Shown piece after piece: positions 1 to 8,579 of a stretch of DNA of 14,483 bases (position 1 is the stretch's first letter; every line of letters starts with the position of its first letter). Source of the DNA: Ochromonadaceae sp. CCMP2298. Taxonomy: Eukaryota; Sar; Synurophyceae; Ochromonadales; Ochromonadaceae. The notes beneath the pieces were generated by a model. The model was not told where the DNA came from. It searched no databases and saw nothing but the letters and a program-made list of their open reading frames with translations. The DNA lies in NCBI GenBank assembly GCA_026770595.1, contig MU634206.1, forward strand, positions 1 to 14,483. The letters are read 5' to 3'. The translations under genes were made by a program, and so were the position numbers.

Positions 1-40
1 CCCCCCCCCCTCCACCCCTGCCACTGCCGGTCTTTTTCAG

Positions 41-115
41 AGCTTTTGTTTATTTCAGAGCTGCTATTTGGACAACCTCTTCGATGACGTGAGACGACCC
101 TGTGATGCCCTGTGA
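41..115 (+). CDS. Possible 3'-terminal exon of an upstream gene
   Basis: A pyrimidine-rich stretch from the window start runs into TTTTTCAG (AG at 39-40), with a second TTTCAG ending at 58. This is the shape of a 3' splice site and matches other introns in the window. One frame then reads a peptide ending YLDNLFDDVRRPCDAL with TGA at 113-115, just inside the 10-bp repeat. A second frame is open nearly as far, so neither the frame nor the exon is proven. If real, the gene converges on POLA2. I cannot assign a product. Confidence 0.25.
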   Translation, partial: SFCLFQSCYLDNLFDDVRRPCDAL

Positions 116-146
116 TGCCCTGTGACGCCCTGTGATGCCCTGTGCT
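98..146. repeat. 10-bp tandem repeat, about five copies
   Basis: The unit CCCTGTGATG is repeated head to tail nearly five times. One copy has GAC for GAT, and the last copy degenerates into GCTG. It lies in the 3' flank shared by POLA2 and the possible neighbouring exon. Positions 147-273 show nothing recognisable except POLA2 3' UTR. The only AATAAA on the minus strand is at 49-54, about 220 nt beyond the POLA2 stop. Confidence 0.85.
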
Positions 147-273
147 GATTCTTTCTGTTGGTGGAGACTGGCATATCCGTATCGGTGTAACACAACAGGA
201 AGAACAAAGGCTACCGTTACTGAGTTTTATAAAGAAAATCGTTACACGTCGACGTGGCACTGCTGCACAGCGT

Positions 274-2524
274 TTATATCTTGCTGATGGTCACCGCGGT
301 CCGGCTGCTCACCCCGTGCGCCATCGCGTCGCCATTCCCCTGGGACTGCGCCAGCACCGCAGAGCGTAGGTCAGTCTCCTTCATAGGGTGTATGTCCATC
401 TGCGCGTAGGTGCCGCCGCCCACACCGCGGGCGAGGGAGCCAGGGTTGACCACCAGCGTGCCCATGACGTCCTTAGCCAGGGCGGCCAGGCGCGAGGGCA
501 GTACCATCACATCCGGTTTCGTGCCGAACTCCCAGTGCCTGCTCTGCCGTAGATCGCACTGCGCGGCGCCGCTCTGGGGTGCCGGGAACTGTGGGCAGAA
601 AGACTGCTGCTGCAGCAGGTGCGAGTACAGGCGCTGCAGCCTATTGCCATCGATGTTCTGGCTGACCTCATCTGAGGACATGCTGAACAGGGTATCGTTG
701 CTGCACACGCCGAAGAGCACCTCGTTGACCCTGAACATGCACGGGTTGGACATCAGGTGCACGCGGCGCTTTAGGTCTCCCACCTTGCTGAAGGGCACAT
801 CCAGCACCCCCAGGTCTTCCTGGAAGTACGCCGTCCGCACACGCTCGCGGTCACCGAAGGGCGGCTGTGGGAATACGAACTCGTGGTGCGCGTCGAGCAG
901 GCTGGGCACCATGACGATCTGCGTGGGCAGCACTCCGCCGAAGTCCATCTCGCTCTCGAACAGAGACTTGAGGCAGTCGCGAATCACCTTCTCGACGAAC
1001 ACCATCTCATACGAGGCGCCATGCGTCTCCACCACTCCCTGCTCGTCCTCGTTGGTAAGCTGCACGGCGCCGTCCTTCAGCAGGGGCTGGGTGATGTCCA
1101 CGAAGGGGCCCACCAGTATGAGCACGTCGGGCTTGGTCTTCAGCACGTTCACCAGCAGGTCTTGCAGAGGCTGGTAGTCGAGGTTGTCCGAGGTTGTGAA
1201 AGGACCTGCGGCGGTGACAACGCTAAGCGGCGCCCCCCCCTGGTGGAGTTTGGAGTGGTGGTACTCGAGCAACTTGGCGGGAGAGGTGGTGCAGGGGGGG
1301 GGCGGGATGCCCTCCACGATGTGCTTGGCGACCATCTTCCTGCCCGAAGAATTGATGCCCTGTACCAGCACGATCTGGCCCGGGAAGAGCGAGAAGGCGG
1401 GAACCTCCTGCAGGTCCAGGTGCACCCGGCGGCCCCCCGAGTCCCTCCGGGAGCCCTCCAGCAGCACAGAGGTCTTGTTGATGCGCCCCACCGCAGCCTC
1501 GCAGCAGATGCGCCCGCACACCCACACCAGGTCTTGTGAGGGCACCCCCACCGCGTGCAGGTCTTCCTCAGCGAGAGCTGCCTTGGCGCACATCTGCTCC
1601 TGCATCGACAGGTGGTGCCTGTCCAGTGCGGCCCCGCGCTCGTCCAGGGTCGTGAACATGTATCTGTAGCGGTCCGAGACGTTGTGGAATATTTGCTGGT
1701 CAGTGCTCACTTGGCAGCGCATCCCGATAGGTTTGCGGTCGGAGGGATCGAACTCCCCCCTCGTGCCTAGGCCCGGGTTGAGCGTGGCCATGGGCTGGCC
1801 CTGGTTGGGGCGGGTAGCGTAGGCCACGGCACTGCCCTGGCTCAGCCCCGCCTCCAGCTGAGACATACCTTGACTCCCCTGGCTCTGGCCCTGGCTCTGG
1901 CTCTGACTCTGGCCCTGGCTCTGGCTCTGGCTTTGCTTGCCAAAGCTCACGCCCAAGCTCCCTGCCTTTGAAGCGGTCGCCCCCGGTGCGGCGCGGGCGG
2001 GCATCTTACTGGCCTTGTCCAGATTGGGGGTCTTGAAGTCGGGGGAGCGCTTGCCTAGGGTGGTGGCGTCCGGAGAGGTATGGTGCAGGTCCTCCTTGTC
2101 CTTGCCCGCCACCACACCCTTGCCCGCCGCCTGCGCCTCCTTCTGCTCCTTCTGCGACTCCTTGTGGAGCACCTGTTCGAAGGAGCCCATCAGCTCAGGT
2201 GTGAGCGACTCGCTGTCAGAGTTCAGCACGAAGGCCTCCAGGTGCACCAGGAAATCACTCAGCGGCTGCTTGTACCGAGACCACAGCACCACGCCTGTGA
2301 CAGTGGGGCAGAGGGACAGGGACGGAGAGATAAGACGGGCGGAAAAATTGAGAGATCGTTGGAGATTAGCGTGTGTTGAAGCAGATTGCGACAGGGTGGA
2401 AAGCGAGGCGTTGTCGCGGTCGTGGCAACTTACACTTCTGCAGCACGTCGGGTTCGGAGATGAGCGATTCCATGCTGTTCTTCTCGATCTGCACCCTCAT
2501 TTCGTTGAGTTCCGGAACGCTCAT
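274..2524 (-). CDS. POLA2: DNA polymerase alpha-primase subunit B (p68/Pol12)
   Basis: This is the accessory B subunit of the DNA polymerase alpha-primase complex, which synthesises RNA-DNA primers at nuclear replication origins and lagging strands. The model is two exons, complement(join(274..2294,2434..2524)), with a 139-bp intron (donor GTAAGT at 2433-2428, acceptor CACAG ending at 2295). The phase-1 join makes a Cys codon and gives 703 aa. Residues 1 to about 75 resemble the family's helical N-terminal domain. A low-complexity linker follows, with a Gln/Ser/Gly run at about 150-172. An OB fold lies at about 285-365 (SLFPGQIVLVQGIN). The inactive calcineurin-like phosphoesterase domain spans about 390-700 with hallmark segments GPFTTSDNL, LVGPFVD, HHEFVFPQPPF, GVCSNDTLF and VVNPGSLARG..GGTYA, and the C-terminus ends SKI. 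As in the family, the metal ligands of active phosphoesterases are absent. ATG 2524 was chosen because exon 1 joins in frame to a family-like N-terminus. The length is slightly above the usual ~600 residues because of the linker. Confidence 0.95.
1871..1935. repeat. Hexanucleotide-like repeat inside POLA2
   Basis: Repeated CTGGCT/CTGGCC/CTGACT hexamers on the plus strand encode the Gln-Ser(-Gly) run of the POLA2 linker on the minus strand. The array is in frame, so expansion or contraction by hexamers would only alter linker length. Confidence 0.8.
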
Positions 2525-3217
2525 TGCAAGTAGGCGAGGGGGATCGGTTGAAAGTGCTCGAGCTCCGCCGTTAACGGTGCAGCTGGATCTAACTGCCTGA
2601 ATGCTGCCGTAGCTGGTCCTTGATCAAGCACTACACACTGAGATGCAGCTCGCCAGCAGGGTTCTAAAGTCTGCCAAGAAGTGCAGAGACGAAGCTGTGT
2701 GAGAGAGCTCCTTTTTTTCAAAAATTCGAACAATCACTGTTCGCAACAACTGACGCTTTTATAGAATCGTTAGGAATTAAAAGCGCCTTTCTTTCTGACA
2801 CAAAAGTTTTCTCCCATGCAGGGAATTATTCCCCTTTTGCCTAAAAAGGGGAACCTGGCCCAAAATGTTTGGACGCTTTTCTGAATAACTTACACGATGT
2901 ATGTTAATATGTTTAAATTAATAGCCGAATTAGTGCTGTGTTTGTTCCGCTTGCTCGGACTGCCCAACTCGTACTTAAGTTACTGCCCGCTTTAGCCGTT
3001 TTAGCTCGCATTCTTGCAGGCACTAAGCTCGTTTTCTCACTTTTTACCGATTAAGGCGTCAAGGGCTAACCTGCTGGGGCTACTGTAGCTTGTCTTTTAA
3101 AGATAATCTTCGGAATATATTCATACAAGTATTTACATTGGTGTGAGACCTAACCCTAACAACAGCCTGCGAGCACAGTGCCTGAGAAGAACTTGCTAGT
3201 TCGGCTGCAAGTATCGC
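2525..3217. other. Spacer between POLA2 and the LRR gene
   Basis: No convincing coding exon is seen. The minus strand carries TATAAAAG at 2763-2756, about 230 nt upstream of the POLA2 ATG, as a weak promoter candidate. CCTAACCCTAAC at 3149-3160 equals two TTAGGG-type telomere units, too short to mean much. The hairpin at 2829-2853 is listed separately. The rest is AT-rich and presumably holds the POLA2 promoter and the 3' UTR of the LRR gene. Confidence 0.5.
2829..2853. repeat. Perfect 10-bp inverted repeat, TTCCCCTTTT/AAAAGGGGAA
   Basis: Perfect arms at 2829-2838 and 2844-2853 flank a 5-nt loop. The core AAAAGGGG recurs at 6113-6120, 6139-6146 and 10578-10585, the last being the pyrimidine tract of a splice acceptor on the other strand. 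It could be a paired protein-binding site or a hairpin. Function unknown. Confidence 0.8.
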
Positions 3218-4737
3218 CTACTTCTTCTTTGCAGCTGCCTTCTTGGCCTTCTTTGCAGCTAGCTCATCAGCCGCCTTGCGCTCCTCAGCCTTGCGCTCGT
3301 CGTCCTTCTTCTTCTGGATCTCCCTGGGGTTGTGCGAGTGGAAGAGGCGCGGTACAGATTGATCGAGTTATTAGGATATCGTTTTTTGGCCTCAGGCTGC
3401 AGGTTTCTGTTTGCACCACGCAAGTAATAAGTGTTGTACGTACATTTCTTCCTGCACACGAAGGATGCGCTCCTGCTCGTTCTTACGCCTGTCGGTGGCG
3501 CGCAGGTCCCTCCGCTCCTGCAGCCAGCGGCTCTCCTCCTCTTGCTTGGCCTCTCCCTGCAGCAGAGGCAGGGACACAAAACGTAGGGACACAGGGGGTG
3601 GTGAGAGAGAGTACAGTCGAGTGAGTCAGTGATGGTAATGAACAAATAGCAAACACATATCACGTATAAAAAATTATCAAATACAAATATACACGTATAA
3701 AAGGACTCTCTGCGGCCCCTGCCACTCACCACAATCACGGCGTCCAACGCCTTCTGCTTCGTGGCCGCCATCACCGAGTCCTGCCTGCGCTGCCGCTCCG
3801 CCTGCTCGTAGGCCTCGAGATTTCCGTCCAATCTTTCCACCACTCGCTTCACGTCCCCCATCTCCATCATGTTGTGGCCCACGTCGCAGAAGAGCAACGT
3901 GGAGTTCTCCTCGATGCCGTTGGCCAGCAGCTCACCGCCCGCGGCGGTTATCGACGTGCGCCAGAGATTTAGACTAGTGAGTGACCGGTTAACGCGGATG
4001 GCGTCGGCGAGCGCCTTGATGCCGCTCTGGTCCTGGAAGGTGCTGATTTCGTTGCTGTCCAGAGAGAGGTAGCTCAGAGAGCTGTTGTGCACCAGAGAGT
4101 CCCCGAAGGCCGCGCAGGTTCTGGCGCCCAGTTTGTTGTTATCCAGCTCAATCTTGCGCAAGGTGCTGTTGCGCTTGAGGATGCGGGCCAGATAGCAGCC
4201 CGCGTGGTCGTCCAGCTTGTTGAAGGACAGGTCCAGGCACGTGATGGTGTCGTTCACCCACATCGCCTTGGCCAGAGAGCGAGCAGAGACCGAGTTCACC
4301 TCCAAGCGCAGGCTGTTGGCCACCATATTCTCCTTGATGTGCTGGATCATCAGGCCGATCTGCGTGCTGCGGGCGAGCTCGTCCTGCTCCTCCTGTAGCG
4401 TGCGCTCCATCAGCATGCGCCGCTTCTGCAGACCCATCTGCTGCGCCGCCTTCAACTGCTTCTCGCGGCGCCTGGCACGCATATCCTCCAGATCGTTCTT
4501 GAACTCCTCGTCGAACACGCGCTGCAGCATTTCCTTGTCCGTGTCCGGGAAACCTGTCGTTTTCATATTTCTCTTATCGAGCTCGTAGTAGATGTCGTTA
4601 CTAGTAAGCACCGCTGCCTGCGCCGGCCTGAAGGACGAATCGTCGTCCTCGTTCTCGTGAACAACAATAGCATCGTCCATTACGTCGCTGCCGAGCCCCT
4701 CAAACTCCTCGAACTCTCTCATAAGCCGCAGGTTCAT
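3218..4737 (-). CDS. Leucine-rich-repeat protein with charged coiled-coil tail
   Basis: The model is three exons, complement(join(3218..3323,3444..3556,3730..4737)), giving 408 aa. Intron 1 (3557-3729) has donor GTGAGT and acceptor TGCAG in phase 0. Intron 2 (3324-3443) has donor GTACGT, a CTAATAAC branch-point-like site and acceptor CCCCAG, with a Met codon split across the join. Residues 1-45 are acidic. Residues 50-125 include YYELDKRNMKTTGFPDTD and a basic/acidic helical segment. Residues about 150-293 carry five or so ribonuclease-inhibitor-type LRRs (LTSLNLWRTSITAAGGELLA; LSYLSLDSNEI). The rest is a Lys/Glu/Arg coiled coil ending in an Ala/Lys-rich tail. Reading straight through the introns gives a false Cys-rich end. 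LRRs of this kind are protein-binding scaffolds, and similar coiled-coil LRR proteins occur in flagellar complexes, but assignment to cilia is only a guess. The first in-frame ATG after a stop is 4737. Confidence 0.82.
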
Positions 4738-5218
4738 CTTTTGCCTCTCTTCGACGCTGTGCCAGCTAAACGATCGGAAAGTGAGATTGAGGGCGCTGAA
4801 CGCGGGTGCTGCTGCACAAGTACCAGTGCCTTGCAGTAGAAGTCAACGATGTTGGGATTGTGGCGCGAGCGACGGACATCGTGGCCAGAGGCTCCGCTTC
4901 TCAGCAAGAGAGTTCACTCACGACTCTCATCAAAATCTGCCTCCCTTTTTTCATCAAAAACCGCCAGATCTGTGCGATGAGATTGGCGCATTTTATCAAA
5001 CTATGTATTTATATTAGACGCCAATTTAATTGATACGCAAGATCTTGAAACGGTTATGATCATCAAAAAGGGCCATCACGCTCCCCTCTCAAGCTCTCCT
5101 CATCGTCACTAAACTGCTCGCGTGAGTGCTCCATCCTGGTCACGTCGAGACCTGCACATCACTCTCGACGCTCTCGAGGGGACGTCAGGAGCGCAGCGCC
5201 CTGTCTGGTCGTCAAGAC
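4738..5218. other. Divergent spacer, LRR gene / ankyrin gene
   Basis: This 481-bp spacer must hold the promoters of both flanking genes. No coding exon is supported. TTGGCGC near 4984 and the reverse-oriented GCGTCTAA/GACGCCAA near 5018-5026 form a loose inverted pair resembling an E2F-type element, but such matches are common by chance. No clear TATA box is placed. Confidence 0.4.
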
Positions 5219-6030
5219 ATGGAGTCGCTGTTCATATCTCAGTCGCAGCGGCAGGACGACATCGCGCACGGGATATTCGAGGCGCTGGACCTCGACCACG
5301 GAGAATCCTGCCAATACTTCAAGGAAAAGTGCAATGAAATTTCCCCGGAGAGCTTGATCACACTGAGGGATAAGAGGGTCGGAAACGAGGGAAGGACGCT
5401 TATGCACAACGCGGCTCGCTCGGGAGCGCTCGCAGCGGCCTTGTTCTTGATCCGCCTTGGTGAGACACGGCAGCAAGCGACCACGGGGGGGAGGCCAAAC
5501 CGGAAACTTCTCTGTAGCTGTACAACTCGCGTATTCGTAGTTCTCTTCAGTTGGTCAGGTCGTCCCTCTTTGCCTCTCTCTAGTCGTCTCGTCGTGTATG
5601 CGCCTTGCCTAACGCCCCCCTGCCCTAATGACACTCTGCCTCGCCCTGCACCTCATTAGGACATCCTGTGGAGCAAGTTGACTCTGGGCTGAGCAAAAAG
5701 ACACCCCTCATGGACGCGGTGGCTGCGCAGAACGTGGAGATCGCCATTGTGCTGGTGGAAAACGGCGCACAGCTGCACTACCAGGATACCAACGGGGAGA
5801 ACGCTATGCACTATGCAGCGCGCTCCGGCAGCTCGCGCATGGTCAAGTGGCTCATCAAGGCCTCGGGTATGAACCGGGAGGAGATACGCAACCTGGTGAG
5901 CACTACGAACATTCGCCTCAAGTACGCAGAGGACCTGGCCAAGAACTCCATGACCAAGGACGTGCTGGTCAACTTCAGGGAGTTCGGAAACTCCCCCTCG
6001 CTGTTCAGGAAGCAGGGCAAGAGGCGGTGA
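5219..6030 (+). CDS. Small ankyrin-repeat protein
   Basis: The model is two exons, join(5219..5459,5660..6030), giving 203 aa. The 200-bp intron has donor GTGAGA and acceptor CATTAG in phase 1, and the joined codon is Gly (IRLG-HPVEQV). Residues about 57-81 form a first ankyrin repeat (GRTLMHNAARSGALAAALFL). Residues about 93-120 form a second (KTPLMDAVAAQNVEIAIVLVENGA) and about 124-152 a third (GENAMHYAARSGSSRMVKWL). The C-terminal ~50 residues are helical and basic, ending KQGKRR. Ankyrin stacks mediate protein-protein binding. No enzymatic domain, signal peptide or membrane segment is visible. ATG 5219 is the first ATG in an open frame that extends back to about 5126 without one. Reading through the intron would give a false proline-rich end. 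Confidence 0.85.
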
Positions 6031-6080
6031 GCGGCTGCGGGCCTATCGCGAGTACTTCATGTGTATAAGTTGTAAACTAA

Positions 6081-6086
6081 ATTAAA
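6081..6086 (+). terminator. ATTAAA polyadenylation signal, ankyrin gene
   Basis: ATTAAA lies 51 nt after the ankyrin-gene stop codon. It is the common variant of the eukaryotic AATAAA hexamer. Inferred from motif and position only. Confidence 0.45.
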
Positions 6087-6238
6087 GAGTTCCCTAGATG
6101 CAGTTTGGCAAGAAAAGGGGGAACTTTATGGGAACTAGAAAAGGGGAATTGGGCCGAGTGTCGCTCTCCGGAAAGAAACTTCGGGAGGAGGGATCGGATT
6201 GGAGAGGATGCCTTACACAGGAGGATTGCCAACACGAT

Positions 6239-6310
6239 GAGTGGGGCAAGACACTACACGCAGGATTGTGTCTTGCCCCACAATTCTGCGTGTTGTGTCT
6301 TGCCCCACTC
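6239..6310. repeat. Large nested inverted repeat before the TSUP start codon
   Basis: Unit A (GAGTGGGGCAAGACAC, 6239-6254) is followed by B (6255-6267), the complement of A (6268-6281), a near-complement of B (6282-6294, 11 of 13) and a full 16-nt complement of A (6295-6310). Arms 6239-6267 and 6282-6310 pair over 29 positions with two mismatches. The 14-nt centre can also pair with the left arm, so two alternative hairpins compete. The right arm ends 5 nt before the ATG. An RNA hairpin here would be expected to affect translation or splicing. It could equally be a degenerate mobile-element footprint. Confidence 0.9.
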
Positions 6311-6315
6311 CTGCA

Positions 6316-7869
6316 ATGGCGACGACTCAGTCCCAAACCCCACTGCCATCCAGCGAAGACGTCGACGTGGACACAGAGGATAATCCTGCAATCAAAGATG
6401 AGGGAGCCTTTAATGACTTCCTCGAGGAGGACTTTTGGTGTGGGACCCCCCCCAAGCCCAAGAACCGCGAACCCACCGCTCTCCTGCAGCTCTCGCAGTG
6501 GTTCAGGAGATACTTCCTCAACAAGCAGTTCCTGGACTCGCATACGAGCCTGGAGGATCGGAGTAACAAGACGCTCTTCATCAAATACCGCAAACTGATA
6601 TCGTTCCTAATCCCGCTGGTGATCGCGTACGCGGCCTGGCTGCCCTACATGGTGACGACGGACAGCTTCGGGCTGTTCACCGGTACCGTGGGGCTATACG
6701 CGAAGCCCCGGTGGCTGGTCACACTCACCATGGTCTTCGGTTCGATGGTCGCAGGCGCCACCAGCGAGGGTGGTGCAGCTGTGGCATTCCCAGTGCTCAC
6801 GCTGGTGTTGGGCGTGGCCCCTCCGATTGCGCGCGACTTTTCGTTCCTGATCCAGTCTGTGGGCATGACAGCCGCAGCCTTCTCCATCCTCTCCATGCAC
6901 GTGCGCGTAGAGTGGCGCGCCATTCTCTACTGCACAATTGGTGGAGTGGCAGGTGTGATATACGGACTGGAGAAGATAGCACCCAAACTAGAGCCTGCCT
7001 ACAACAAGATGTACTTCGTCTGCATCTGGGCGGCATTCGCGCTCTCCCTATTCTGGAACAACTTCTTCCGCCAGAGCCGCGTCTTCCTCCAGATCCCTCT
7101 GTGGAAGACGGGCGAGATACTGAGGGTGCCGATTCTAGGCCGAAACGGGCCGACACTCGGCGGTCGGGAGGCAGAGCGGAGTGTGGATCTGGTGGTGAAC
7201 GCCTGGGCGATAGTGTTGCTGGGGTTCGGGTTCTTGGGTGGCATATTCTCCAGCATGTCTGGGTCCGGCCTCGACATCTGCTCATTTGCGATGCTGACCC
7301 TGTTCTTCCGCGTGAGCGAGCGCGTCGCCACCCCCACCTCTGTTGTGCTGATGGCGATCAACACCGTGGTGGCCTTTCTGTACAGGCGCTTCGCCATGCA
7401 GGAAGTGGACCCCGAGGTATACAACCTGTGGCTGGTGTGCATACCGGTGGTGGTGATTGGGGCGCCCCTGGGGGCCATCCTGTCCAGCCACTTCCACCGC
7501 GACGTGCTCTCCTTCTTCATCTACCTCACCGATGCGGCGCAGCTGGTGGGCGCCCTGGTGGTGCTCGAGCCCTGGACCAGAAAGTCAACCGACACGCCAG
7601 TGGATCTGTGCGTGCGCTCTGGCATCATCCTGGTCGCTGGAGGCGTCTTCTTCACCATCCTGGCCTTCGTGGGGCACAAGCTGCTCAACCACGTGGAGGA
7701 GGGGAACCGCCACGAGGACAAGTCGGAAATTGGGACCAAGGCAGGACCAACCCAGCACACGTCTCTGTCCAACGCCCCCGACCAGGAGACCCCTGCCCAG
7801 GGCTGGCCGCACACCAACACCAACACCAACACAGACAGTGAGGATGGGAGCGGTGGAGGCAGTGGGTAA
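6316..7869 (+). CDS. TauE/SafE (TSUP) family membrane transporter
   Basis: This is a 517-aa polytopic membrane protein of the sulfite-exporter TauE/SafE family, whose members are linked to export of sulfite, sulfoacetate and related organosulfur anions. The substrate here is unknown. An acidic cytosolic N-terminus (1-90) precedes about ten hydrophobic segments, roughly at 95-115, 134-166, 176-196, 202-219, 232-250, 296-332, 341-357, 371-390, 396-417 and 435-454. The two glycine-rich half-repeats that define the family are visible: GSMVAGATSEGGAAVAFPVL (142-161) and GGIFSSMSGSGLDICSFAML (308-327). The tail is hydrophilic with an (Asn-Thr) run and Gly/Ser end, lengthening it well beyond bacterial homologues. 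No intron is needed across 1.55 kb, unlike every complete neighbour. ATG 6316 is used because the frame upstream runs through the inverted repeat with no ATG. The stop codon sits within GG|GTAAGC, a good splice donor, so an alternative C-terminus is possible. Confidence 0.9.
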   Translation: MATTQSQTPLPSSEDVDVDTEDNPAIKDEGAFNDFLEEDFWCGTPPKPKNREPTALLQLSQWFRRYFLNKQFLDSHTSLEDRSNKTLFIKYRKLISFLIPLVIAYAAWLPYMVTTDSFGLFTGTVGLYAKPRWLVTLTMVFGSMVAGATSEGGAAVAFPVLTLVLGVAPPIARDFSFLIQSVGMTAAAFSILSMHVRVEWRAILYCTIGGVAGVIYGLEKIAPKLEPAYNKMYFVCIWAAFALSLFWNNFFRQSRVFLQIPLWKTGEILRVPILGRNGPTLGGREAERSVDLVVNAWAIVLLGFGFLGGIFSSMSGSGLDICSFAMLTLFFRVSERVATPTSVVLMAINTVVAFLYRRFAMQEVDPEVYNLWLVCIPVVVIGAPLGAILSSHFHRDVLSFFIYLTDAAQLVGALVVLEPWTRKSTDTPVDLCVRSGIILVAGGVFFTILAFVGHKLLNHVEEGNRHEDKSEIGTKAGPTQHTSLSNAPDQETPAQGWPHTNTNTNTDSEDGSGGGSG

Positions 7870-8200
7870 GCCAAGCCCCCGTGTGTGGGCTAAGCCAAGT
7901 CCACACACACACGGAGTCGCCCAGCAAGCCTGCCGGCAGCGAGGACTGATTATAGCATGAAGTTGATCAGTAGTTATGTGCCGCAGTCCCGAGAAGATGG
8001 AAAGTAAGACGGCCTGCAGGACGACATCCCAGTTTCATCACTAGTAAATAAGACGATATCAATACGTGTCCTACTTACTACATTTCAATACAAAATAACG
8101 TCAATATAATTGGATTGCAGATATGATGGTGTGCATTTGAGCATGTGTGTATGTATGTATTTGGATAGGTGCATGTGTATAAGGGGAGATATGTGCAGGT
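7870..8200. other. 3' flank of the TSUP gene
   Basis: No gene is supported. GTGTGTGG (about 7881-7888) and CCACACACAC (about 7901-7910) form a short stem soon after the stop. No AATAAA is present; the nearest variant, in AGTAAATAAG near 8044, is weak. From about 8100 the sequence becomes GT-rich and grades into the satellite region. Confidence 0.5.
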
Positions 8201-8278
8201 GTGTAGGTGTGCATGTACTTAGGTGTTTGGGTGCGCACGTGTGTACGCCCAAACACCTAAGTACATGCACATCTACAC
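8201..8278. repeat. 31-bp inverted repeat with 16-nt loop
   Basis: Arms 8201-8231 and 8248-8278 are complementary with one mismatch. A third, direct copy of the first 28 bases is at 8309-8336. The unit contains GCATGTACTTAGGTGTTT. Such a duplicated and inverted unit in GT-rich sequence points to local rearrangement or a hairpin element. Long open frames here on both strands are artefacts of the GT/AC composition. Confidence 0.9.
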
Positions 8279-8362
8279 GACTGTGTAAAAGTGTGCATGC
8301 GCGCATGTGTGTAGGTGTGCATGTACTTAGGTGTTTGTGTGCGTATATGTGTATGTGTGTAT

Positions 8363-8434
8363 GTGTGCCTGTGTGCCTGTGTGCCTGCGTGCCTGTGTGC
8401 CTGTGTGCCTGTGTGCCTGTGTGCCTGTGTGCCT
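8363..8434. repeat. GTGTGCCT microsatellite, nine copies
   Basis: Nine head-to-tail copies of an 8-bp unit, with one T-to-C change in the fourth copy. It is flanked by GTATGT/GCATGT-rich simple sequence from about 8140 to 8520. It is not a CRISPR array: there are no spacers. Confidence 0.95.
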
Positions 8435-8579
8435 GTGCGCATGTATGCATGTGTGTAGGTGGGCGTCTGTGATTGGGGAAAGTGGACAGATGTGCAAGTG
8501 TGCATGTGCATGTGTGCGAATTTGAGCGTGCCTACCATCTTCTTCACAACATCCCCGGAGGTCGCGTCATGAAGGAAAT

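Noticed and set aside
410-1539. Several plus-strand open frames of 160-255 codons
   Set aside because: They lie antisense to POLA2 exon 2, whose protein matches its family throughout. They are by-products of GC-rich third positions.
5460-5659. Read-through end of ankyrin exon 1
   Set aside because: The stretch is pyrimidine-rich intron between GTGAGA and CATTAG. Splicing restores the ankyrin repeats.
6237-6383. ATG 6237 and nearby plus-strand frames as an alternative TSUP start
   Set aside because: They are out of frame with the transporter and run through the inverted repeat. The first in-frame ATG is 6316.
6711-7841. A 376-codon frame overlapping the TSUP gene
   Set aside because: It is Arg/His/Gly-rich without a recognisable fold. 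The overlapping frame has clear membrane segments and the TSUP half-repeats.
8363-8434. CRISPR-like array
   Set aside because: The 8-bp units are contiguous with no spacers, and the genome is eukaryotic.
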